The notes below the pieces were generated by a model. It was not told the origin of the DNA. It was given only the letters and a program-made list of their open reading frames with translations, and made no database searches. Below are positions 8,101-15,106 of a stretch of DNA of 64,000 nt, piece after piece. Where the stretch lies: positions 2,232,001 to 2,296,000 of the forward strand of contig NZ_JBEPOO010000001.1 in NCBI RefSeq assembly GCF_040546815.1, in the 5' to 3' direction. The translations under genes were made by a program, and so were the position numbers. The stretch is from Devosia sp. 2618 (GTDB lineage: Bacteria; Pseudomonadota; Alphaproteobacteria; Rhizobiales; Devosiaceae). The stretch's first letter is position 1. Each line of letters opens with the position of its first letter.

Positions 8101-9951
8101 TTACTGCGCCGCTTCGTCTGACTCATCGGCGTCGATGAAACCACCGGACTGGCGGCTCCACAGATTGGCGTAAATGCCACCGGTCTGCAGCAGTTCGGCG
8201 TGGGTGCCCTGCTCCACGATGCGGCCCTTATCGAGCACCACCAGCCGATCCATCATCGCGATGGTCGAGAGACGGTGGGCAATGGCGATGACGGTCTTGC
8301 CCTGCATCAGCATCTGCAACTGGCCCTGAATGGCGGCTTCGACCTCGGAATCGAGGGCGGAGGTAGCTTCGTCGAGCACAAGAATGGGCGCGTTTTTCAG
8401 CAGGACGCGGGCGATGGCAATGCGCTGGCGCTGACCACCGGACAGCTTGACGCCGCGTTCGCCGACATGGGCGTCAAAACCGCCCCTGCCCTGCAAATCG
8501 GACAGGCCATCGATGAAGGCCGAGGCTTCGGCGGTTTCGGCGGCTTCGAGCATCATCTGTTCGGTCGCGTCGGGGCGGCCATAGACGATGTTGTCGCGGA
8601 CCGAACGGTGCAGCAGGGAGGTGTCCTGCGTCACGACGCCGATGCTGGCGCGCAGGCTATCCTGCGTGACCTTGGCGATGTCGTGCCCGTCGATCAGGAT
8701 ACGGCCGTCAGCGCGGTCGTAAAAGCGTAGCAGCAGGTTGACCAGCGTCGACTTGCCCGCGCCGGAACGACCGACGAGGCCGATCTTTTCACCGGCCTGA
8801 ATGTGAAGGTTCAGGCCTTCGATGACACCCGATGTCTTGCCATAGTGGAAGCCGACATTTTCGAACTTGATGTAGCCCTGAACCGGCGGCAGCGCCTTGG
8901 CTTCGGGTTCGTCTGACACGACGCGGGAAACCGAAAGCGAAGCGATACCGTCGCGAACGGTGCCGATGTTTTCAAACAGCGACGACATTTCCCACATGAC
9001 CCACTGGCTCATGCCCTGGAAGCGCATGACGAGGCCCAGCGAGACGGCGAGCGAACCGGGGGACATCAGGCCACCCAGCCACAGCCAGATGCCCGTGGCA
9101 GCCACCGCAAACAGCAGCAGGGCATTGGACCACAGCACCAGGAAATTGAGCACGCTGAACAGGCGCATCTGCCGGTAGACCGTGTCGAGGAACAGGTCCA
9201 TCGCTTCCTTGGCGTATTTCTCCTCACGGTTGGAGTGGGAGAACAGCTTCACCGTTGCGATATTGGTGTAGCTGTCCACGATGCGGCCGGTCATCAGCGA
9301 ACGGGCATCGGCCTGTGCTTCGGAAATCTTGCCAAGGCGCGGGATGAAATAGATCATCATCGCGACATAGGCGACGAGCCAGAGCAGGAACGGAATGGCC
9401 AGCCGCCAATCGGCCGACGCGGCCAGGATAAGCGCGCCGGTGAAATAGACGACGACATAAACCAGCATGTCGAGCAGCTTCATGACCACTTCGCGCACGG
9501 CGAGAGAGGTCTGCATCAGCTTGGCGCCGATGCGGCCGGCGAACTCGTCCTGGAAATAGCTCATCGACTGACGGATCAGATAGCGATGGCTCATCCAGCG
9601 AATGCGCTGTGGGAAATTGCCCAGCAGCGTCTGGTTCATGGTGAGGGTAGAGATCAGCGCGAAGGCGGGCAGGATCAGCACCACCATCAGGGCCATCAGC
9701 CAAAGCTTCCAGCCATCGGTCTGCATGAAGGTAGCGGGATCGGCATCGGCTAGCCAGTTGACCACATCACCGATGAAGCCAAAGACGATGATTTCGCCAA
9801 TGGCGACTGCCGCCGCGGCAAAGGCCATCAGCGCGAGCCATTTTTTGGCGCCGTGCGAATAGTGCAGGCAAAAGGCCAGCAGGCCTTTCGGCGGTTCCAC
9901 CGGATCGCCGGGTGGATAGGGATTGAGGCGTTGTTCAAACCAGCGCAGCAT
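8101..9951 (-). CDS. ABC exporter, fused permease and ATPase (MsbA-like)
   Basis: A 616-residue half-transporter with six transmembrane helices (about residues 35-330) and a C-terminal nucleotide-binding domain. Walker A GRSGAGKST lies near residue 390, signature LSGGQRQRIAIAR near 500, and Walker B ILVLDEATSALDSE near 522. It should work as a homodimer in the inner membrane. The family includes lipid A flippases, multidrug and peptide exporters; nothing here decides the substrate. It converges on the GGDEF/EAL gene (23-base gap) and is divergent from pepN. Confidence 0.9.
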   Translation of the reverse strand: MLRWFEQRLNPYPPGDPVEPPKGLLAFCLHYSHGAKKWLALMAFAAAAVAIGEIIVFGFIGDVVNWLADADPATFMQTDGWKLWLMALMVVLILPAFALISTLTMNQTLLGNFPQRIRWMSHRYLIRQSMSYFQDEFAGRIGAKLMQTSLAVREVVMKLLDMLVYVVVYFTGALILAASADWRLAIPFLLWLVAYVAMMIYFIPRLGKISEAQADARSLMTGRIVDSYTNIATVKLFSHSNREEKYAKEAMDLFLDTVYRQMRLFSVLNFLVLWSNALLLFAVAATGIWLWLGGLMSPGSLAVSLGLVMRFQGMSQWVMWEMSSLFENIGTVRDGIASLSVSRVVSDEPEAKALPPVQGYIKFENVGFHYGKTSGVIEGLNLHIQAGEKIGLVGRSGAGKSTLVNLLLRFYDRADGRILIDGHDIAKVTQDSLRASIGVVTQDTSLLHRSVRDNIVYGRPDATEQMMLEAAETAEASAFIDGLSDLQGRGGFDAHVGERGVKLSGGQRQRIAIARVLLKNAPILVLDEATSALDSEVEAAIQGQLQMLMQGKTVIAIAHRLSTIAMMDRLVVLDKGRIVEQGTHAELLQTGGIYANLWSRQSGGFIDADESDEAAQ

Positions 9952-10267
9952 AAAAGAATACCATTGATGTAGGTCGACGCGTGCTTGGCGCTTGTGGCAC
10001 GGGCCCGGCGACAGAAACTGTCAGCAGGACGAGGGCCAGAAACGGTGCAGACCTGAATTTCGGATACCGCGCTCGATACGCCCACAATTGGCGCAGAGGA
10101 GCAGCGTGGAGCGACCGCACAAACGCCCCCTCCCCAACGCCATCGAAATTGGCGTAAAAGAGTGAACCCAAGCGGTCGCTGGCCGGTTAGGATACACGAA
10201 AGAACCGAGTCTGGTGTAGCGGCTCCGCCACATATATTTCCAGACCGACGATCAGACGGATATGTAA
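9952..10267. other. Divergent intergenic region between ABC exporter and pepN
   Basis: This 316-base region separates the divergent exporter and aminopeptidase genes and should hold both promoters. No clear -35/-10 pairs and no credible small gene are seen. The only clear structure is the hairpin at 10209-10245. Confidence 0.4.
10209..10245 (+). promoter_or_regulatory. Hairpin in the presumed 5' leader of pepN
   Basis: GTCTGG (10209-10214) pairs with CCAGAC (10240-10245), with a nested GCGG/CCGC stem inside. It ends 22 bases before the pepN ATG, which lacks a good Shine-Dalgarno sequence. It could be a leader RNA structure or an operator dyad; the sequence does not decide. Confidence 0.3.
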
Positions 10268-12907
10268 ATGCGCACCGAGACCGAGCACACCATCTACCTC
10301 AAGGATTACGCCCCGAGCCCGTACAGGATCGTGTCTGTTGATCTCGATTTCAAGATCCAGGCCGACAATACGCGTGTGCGTGCACTGCTGACGGTGGAGC
10401 CGCGCGAGACTACCGCGCCGGGCACGCCGCTGGTGCTGGATGGCGATGAACTGCATCTGTCGTCGGTGGCCATCGATGGCGCGCCGCTAGCGCTGGCCGC
10501 CTATGCGGCCGATGCCAATGGGCTGACCATTGTCGAGCCACCGCTGCGCCGCTTCGTGCTGGAAACCGAAGTGCTGCTGCAGCCTGAGGGCAATACCAAG
10601 CTGATGGGGCTTTATCGCTCGAGCGGCACCTGGTGCACGCAGTGCGAGCCGGAAGGCTTCCGCCGCATTACCTATTATCTCGACCGTCCAGACAATCTGG
10701 CGGTGTTCAAGGTGCGGATGACAGCGCCGCTCGATCTGGCGCCAGTGCTGCTGGCCAATGGCAATCTGATCGACAAGGGCGATGCCGGCGACGGCATGCA
10801 TTATGCCGTGTGGGAGGACCCCTTCCCCAAGCCGGCCTATCTGTTTGCGCTGGTGGCGGGTGATCTCGGCTCGATCACTGACAATTTCACCACCGCTTCG
10901 GGCCGCAAGGTGGACCTCGCGATCTATTGCACCCACGGCAAGGAAAGCCAGTGCCTGTGGGCGATGGACAGCCTCAAGCGCTCGATGGCGTGGGACGAGC
11001 GGCGCTTTGGCCGCGAGTATGACCTCGACATTTTCAACATCGTCGCCGTCTCCGATTTCAACTTCGGCGCGATGGAAAATAAGGGCCTTAACATCTTCAA
11101 CGACCGGCTGGTGTTTGCCGAGCCTGAGACGGCCACCGATGGGAATTATGACGGCATCGAGCGCGTTATTGCGCATGAGTACTTCCACAATTGGACAGGT
11201 AACAGAGTCACTTGCCGTGACTGGTTCCAGCTGTGCCTCAAGGAAGGGCTGACGGTTTATCGCGATCAGGAGTTCACGTCGGACGAGCGAAGCCGCGCGG
11301 TGAAGCGCATTTCGGACGTGGTGACTTTGCGCTCGGCGCAGTTCCCCGAGGATGGCGGGCCACTGGCCCATCCGCCGCGCCCCGACCAGTATCGCGAGAT
11401 CAACAACTTCTACACGACCACGGTCTACGAGAAGGGCGCCGAGATCGTGCGCATGCTGGCGACGCTGCTCGGTACGGATGGTTTCCGCAAGGGCACGGAC
11501 CTCTATTTCGAGCGCCACGACGGGCAGGCAACGACCATCGAGGCGTTCCTCGCGGCATTCTCTGATGCTAATGACGTCAATCTGGACCAGTTCAAGGCCT
11601 GGTATCTGCAGGCCGGCACGCCGCATCTGAGCGTTGACCAGCATTACGACGCCGACAAGCAGACCTATACGCTCAAGCTCAAGCAGCAGACGCTGCCGAC
11701 GCCCGGCCAGCCGACCAAGCAGGATCTGGTGCTGCCGATCAAGTTTGGCCTGATCGGGCCCAATGGCAGCCCGATGAGCTGGAGCGGCGTCAGCGGGGCC
11801 CAGGTGCGCGACGATCTGATCGTGTTCAATGGCGCCGAGGCGGAAGTGACCTTTACCGGTATTCCGAGCCGTCCGGTGCCGTCGCTGCTGCGCGAGTTTT
11901 CGGCGCCGGTGGTCCTTGAGACCGGGCTGAGCCAGGAAGACCAGTTGTTCCTCGCGCGACATGACAGCGATCCGTTCAACCGGTGGCAGGCATTGCAGGA
12001 TGTTGGCATGGCACTGGCGGTGGATGCCATTGGCGGCAAGCCATGGCGCGACGAGGCCGTCGCGGCGCTCAGCCAGGCGATGAGCGATACGCTGGGCAAT
12101 AGCGAACTCGACGATGCCTACAAGGCGCTGGCGGTGACGCTGCCCGATGAGCAGATGATCGGGCGGGCGATCGGCAGCAACATCGACCCGCAGAAGATTC
12201 ACGAAGGGCGCCGCGACCTGCTCAAGGCCGTATTTGCGCCGCTGGCCGAGCAGTTGCGCAAGACCTATGAGGGCCTGACCAGCACGGTTCCCTACTCGCC
12301 CGACGCGGCAAGCACAGGGCGTCGTGCCCTGCGCAACCGGGCTCTGGGCCTCTTGGTCGGTAGCGGTGTGGCGGGGGCGTCGGAACTTGCGGCGCAGCAA
12401 TACTCCACCGCCAGCAACATGACGGACCGTTTGGCGGCCCTATCGGTGCTGGCCACATACGGCACGGTGGAGGCACCGGCGCTGCTGGCTGATTTCCGCA
12501 CGCGCTTTGGCGGCGATCCACTGGTGCTCGACAAGTGGCTCTCCGTGACCGCAAGCGTTCCGCGCGACGGGGTGATCGAGGATATGAAGGCCATTCTGGC
12601 CGATCCGAGCTTCCCCAAGACCAACCCCAATCGGCTACGCTCGCTGGTCGGCACTTTCGCCATGGGCAACCCGACTCAGTTCATGCGCGCCGATGGTGCG
12701 GGGTTCCGTTTCGTCGCCGAATTCGTGACCGAAGTGGACAAGATCAACCCGCAGGTTGCCGCCCGCGTACTGACCGGATTCCGCATCTGGCCGATGCTCG
12801 AAAGCGGCCGCCGGGACGCGGCAAAGGCCGTGCTGGCGGGGCTTCAGGCGGGTGGAACGCTCAGCCGGAACACCGCTGACATTTTGACCCGCATGCTCGC
12901 GAGCTAA
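10268..12907 (+). CDS. pepN: Aminopeptidase N (M1 family, PepN)
   Basis: An 879-residue zinc metallopeptidase of the long bacterial PepN type, which trims N-terminal residues from peptides in the cytoplasm. GAMEN at 267-271 recognises the free N terminus. HEYFH at 303-307 with Glu326 supplies the zinc ligands and catalytic base in the canonical HEXXH-x18-E spacing. The N-terminal half carries the usual FKVRMTAP and KPAYLFALVAGDL motifs, and the C-terminal helical domain is complete. It is transcribed alone and ends at a strong stem-loop. Confidence 0.97.
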   Translation: MRTETEHTIYLKDYAPSPYRIVSVDLDFKIQADNTRVRALLTVEPRETTAPGTPLVLDGDELHLSSVAIDGAPLALAAYAADANGLTIVEPPLRRFVLETEVLLQPEGNTKLMGLYRSSGTWCTQCEPEGFRRITYYLDRPDNLAVFKVRMTAPLDLAPVLLANGNLIDKGDAGDGMHYAVWEDPFPKPAYLFALVAGDLGSITDNFTTASGRKVDLAIYCTHGKESQCLWAMDSLKRSMAWDERRFGREYDLDIFNIVAVSDFNFGAMENKGLNIFNDRLVFAEPETATDGNYDGIERVIAHEYFHNWTGNRVTCRDWFQLCLKEGLTVYRDQEFTSDERSRAVKRISDVVTLRSAQFPEDGGPLAHPPRPDQYREINNFYTTTVYEKGAEIVRMLATLLGTDGFRKGTDLYFERHDGQATTIEAFLAAFSDANDVNLDQFKAWYLQAGTPHLSVDQHYDADKQTYTLKLKQQTLPTPGQPTKQDLVLPIKFGLIGPNGSPMSWSGVSGAQVRDDLIVFNGAEAEVTFTGIPSRPVPSLLREFSAPVVLETGLSQEDQLFLARHDSDPFNRWQALQDVGMALAVDAIGGKPWRDEAVAALSQAMSDTLGNSELDDAYKALAVTLPDEQMIGRAIGSNIDPQKIHEGRRDLLKAVFAPLAEQLRKTYEGLTSTVPYSPDAASTGRRALRNRALGLLVGSGVAGASELAAQQYSTASNMTDRLAALSVLATYGTVEAPALLADFRTRFGGDPLVLDKWLSVTASVPRDGVIEDMKAILADPSFPKTNPNRLRSLVGTFAMGNPTQFMRADGAGFRFVAEFVTEVDKINPQVAARVLTGFRIWPMLESGRRDAAKAVLAGLQAGGTLSRNTADILTRMLAS

Positions 12908-12912
12908 CACTT

Positions 12913-12952
12913 TTGCGCGGCGATTAGCTCAAAAGAGCTAGTCGCCGCGCAA
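12913..12952 (+). terminator. Stem-loop after pepN
   Basis: An 18-base-pair stem (one G-T wobble) with an AAAA loop starts 6 bases after the pepN stop. No T run follows, so it may stabilise the mRNA 3' end or act with Rho rather than be a classic intrinsic terminator. Confidence 0.7.
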
Positions 12953-12970
12953 TGGCCGCCCAACGTTCAG

Positions 12971-12987
12971 AGAAGAAATTTTCTTCT
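12971..12987. promoter_or_regulatory. AT-rich palindrome upstream of the histidine kinase gene
   Basis: AGAAGAAATTTTCTTCT: perfect 8-base arms around one T, in a GC-rich background. It lies about 150 bases before the kinase start. It may be a regulator-binding site. GACTCTG (from about 12998) and CAGAGTC (near 13060) also pair at long range, so the stretch to 13075 might form a structured leader. Confidence 0.3.
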
Positions 12988-13133
12988 GGCCCTAAGTGAC
13001 TCTGTCGACTCGCGTTTTCCGAACCGACCGCGGGACGGCCCTTTCGGGCTACTAGACATCAGAGTCGCCCTGATTCATTGTTTGTTAAGGGCAAATCGGG
13101 TCGGGGCAAAACCCAGTCATGTTGGAGATTTTT

Positions 13134-14786
13134 ATGCGGTCGGCGGAGACATCCGGCGCCAGCGCTACCGGATTCGGCGCGGGTAAAGGCAAGACAGTTT
13201 CAGGCCGCAAACCCAGCTCGGGCAGCACCCCAGCCGTCAAACGCCGCATTCAGCTTTCGCCGATCACCATGACGGTCGCGCTGACCGCGGTGCTGGCAGC
13301 CACGCTCTTTATGATCTACGACACCCTGCGCACCTTCGACGACGTGCGGCGCGATCTTGAGATCGTCGGCCATGCCGTTGTTTCGGAGATTTCTGGCCTT
13401 GAGCCTGAGGCCGCCGTGCTCGCCATCAATTCTACCAGCAGCCGCTTCGCTAATGTCGCCAGAGCAAGCTTGGTCGCAGAGGGCGCTGAGCCTGCTACGC
13501 CGACAATGGCCAGCCAGATGGTGCCAGCCGGATCGCACGGTTTTCTGTCGCTCGAAACCGAGCAGGGGCAGAGCTGGGCCGGTATCATGCAGCGCGGCGG
13601 AGTCGCCTTTGCGCTGGCCGGCCTATTGACGCTGGCGACGGCACGACGCCGCGAGAACATGCCCGACATGGCGCAGCGCCACAGCTATCAAACGCTGGCA
13701 TCGGCCATTCCGATGGGCGTTGCCTGCTGGACCAAGGCGGGCGACCTGATCGTCTGCAACGACCAATATCGCCAGCGCCTGCACCTTGTCGGCAGCAACG
13801 TGACCTATCACGAGGCCGTCAAGCGACTGATCGTGGGCGGTTATATGAAGCTGCTGCGCGAAGACGATCGCAGTCGCCTGCTGGAACTGCACCGCGAAGA
13901 CGGTTCATGCCTGCTGATCGACGAGCGGCCGCTGAGCGAAGGCGCTTTCATGACGCTGGTCAGCGACGTGACCGAGAGCAAAAAGACCGACCGCCTGCTC
14001 AACGCCATCCGTGAAGAACAGCGCCTGCTGGCCCGGCGCTACCACGAAGAAAAGATCAAGGCGGAAGCCGCCAGCCGTTCCAAGACCAATTTCCTCGCCC
14101 ATCTCAGCCACGATATTCGCACCCCGCTCAACCACATTATCGGCTTTGCCGAACTGATGCGGCACGAGGCCTATGGCCCGCTGGGCGATGAGCGCTATGC
14201 CGAATATGTGCAGTCGATAAAGACATCGGGTGAGCATCTGCTGGCGTCGTTCGCCACCATTTTGGACCTCGCCGAACTCGAAGGCGGCCAGAAAGCGCTG
14301 CGCAGCGACCCTGTTCCGGTCGATAGCCTGCTCGATAGCGTGGTGCAGCGCTTCCGGGCGCAGGCGGCACGCGCCGGGGTAACCTTCATGCTGGGCGAGC
14401 CGAGTGGCGCGGTGCTGTGCGGCGATCAGTTAGGCCTGTCGCGGATGGTGGCCAATATCGTTGAAAACTCGATGCGGTTTACGCCGGCCGGTGGGCGGGT
14501 GACGCTGGCAGCGTTTGCTGCGACCGATGGCGTGGTGATCGAGATCACCGATACCGGGCTCGGCATGACCGAGGAACGGCTGGCGAGCCTGTCGCAACCG
14601 TTCGCGCTGGGTGATGCGACCTTCACCAAGGAAGGTGTTGGACCGGGGCTGGGTATCTCGATTTCGCGGGCAATCGCCGAGCTGAGTGGCGGGCGGATGG
14701 CTATCGATTCCAGCCCATCGCTGGGCACAACCGTGGCGATTTCGCTGCCGCTGTCCAAAGAGAGCAATCTGGTGGCGGCGGAATGA
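13134..14786 (+). CDS. PleC/DivJ-type sensor histidine kinase
   Basis: A 550-residue kinase. A basic N terminus leads to a transmembrane helix (about 45-62), an extracytoplasmic segment of about 100 residues, a second helix (about 145-165), a PAS-like region (about 175-290), HisKA with phosphoacceptor His326 in SHDIRTPLNH, and HATPase_c with NIVEN, DTGLGM and GPGLGIS boxes. The H-box followed by IIGFAELM is the signature of the alphaproteobacterial PleC/DivJ/PdhS group, which controls DivK and the CtrA pathway; a role there is inference. GGAG at 13124-13127 favours the start at 13134. No response regulator gene is adjacent, so it is an orphan kinase. Its stop overlaps the next start (ATGA). 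Confidence 0.87.
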   Translation: MRSAETSGASATGFGAGKGKTVSGRKPSSGSTPAVKRRIQLSPITMTVALTAVLAATLFMIYDTLRTFDDVRRDLEIVGHAVVSEISGLEPEAAVLAINSTSSRFANVARASLVAEGAEPATPTMASQMVPAGSHGFLSLETEQGQSWAGIMQRGGVAFALAGLLTLATARRRENMPDMAQRHSYQTLASAIPMGVACWTKAGDLIVCNDQYRQRLHLVGSNVTYHEAVKRLIVGGYMKLLREDDRSRLLELHREDGSCLLIDERPLSEGAFMTLVSDVTESKKTDRLLNAIREEQRLLARRYHEEKIKAEAASRSKTNFLAHLSHDIRTPLNHIIGFAELMRHEAYGPLGDERYAEYVQSIKTSGEHLLASFATILDLAELEGGQKALRSDPVPVDSLLDSVVQRFRAQAARAGVTFMLGEPSGAVLCGDQLGLSRMVANIVENSMRFTPAGGRVTLAAFAATDGVVIEITDTGLGMTEERLASLSQPFALGDATFTKEGVGPGLGISISRAIAELSGGRMAIDSSPSLGTTVAISLPLSKESNLVAAE

Positions 14787-14959
14787 TCAACCGGGCATGG
14801 CATGAGGCGCATCGACTGCCGACCAATGCCAAGCTCGACGAGCGGATCGCGTGGCATCTGGAGCATGCGCGGGAATGCGGATGCCGCGAAATGCCCGAGG
14901 GCGTGAAGCAGGCGCTGCTGCAGCGCGGCATAGAGATTCCGGCGCGGCGGGAGCATTAG
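14783..14959 (+). CDS. Conserved 58-residue Cys-containing small protein
   Basis: A 58-residue frame starting in an ATGA overlap with the kinase stop, so translation is probably coupled. The protein has WHEAHRLPTNAKLDERIAWH, then HARECGCREMPEGV. The WHxxHRLPxNAxxxxRIxWHxxHAxxCxCR pattern matches, from memory, a small protein family found across Hyphomicrobiales with no known function. The His and Cys residues (Cys32, Cys34) could bind a metal; that is inference. Its coupling to the kinase suggests a joint function, which is unproven. Confidence 0.75.
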   Translation: MINRAWHEAHRLPTNAKLDERIAWHLEHARECGCREMPEGVKQALLQRGIEIPARREH

Positions 14960-14960
14960 G

Positions 14961-15106
14961 GCACGCCCCCTTCGACAAGCTCAGGGTGGTTCGAGGGTCG
15001 CTACGCTCCCACCTCACCATGAGGGCTACTCTTGGTGCGGTATATCATCAGCCCTCATGGTGAGGTGCGAGTTCTTCGCGAGCCTCGAACCACGAGGGCG
15101 TGGCAC
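14961..15106. repeat. Composite palindromic repeat with two nested inverted repeats
   Basis: Outer arms GTGGTTCGAGG (14986-14996) and CCTCGAACCAC (15083-15093) enclose perfect 18-base inner arms at 15010-15027 and 15050-15067 (CACCTCACCATGAGGGCT and complement). A CTTCGACAAGCTCAGGG core lies at 14970-14986. It fills the gap between the convergent small-protein gene and glnE. Related pieces occur near 18042 and 53983. Confidence 0.75.

Noticed and set aside
10487..12400. A 637-codon open frame opposite pepN.
   Set aside because: It overlaps fully with a gene carrying intact HEXXH and GAMEN motifs and has no recognisable domain; the length follows from high GC.
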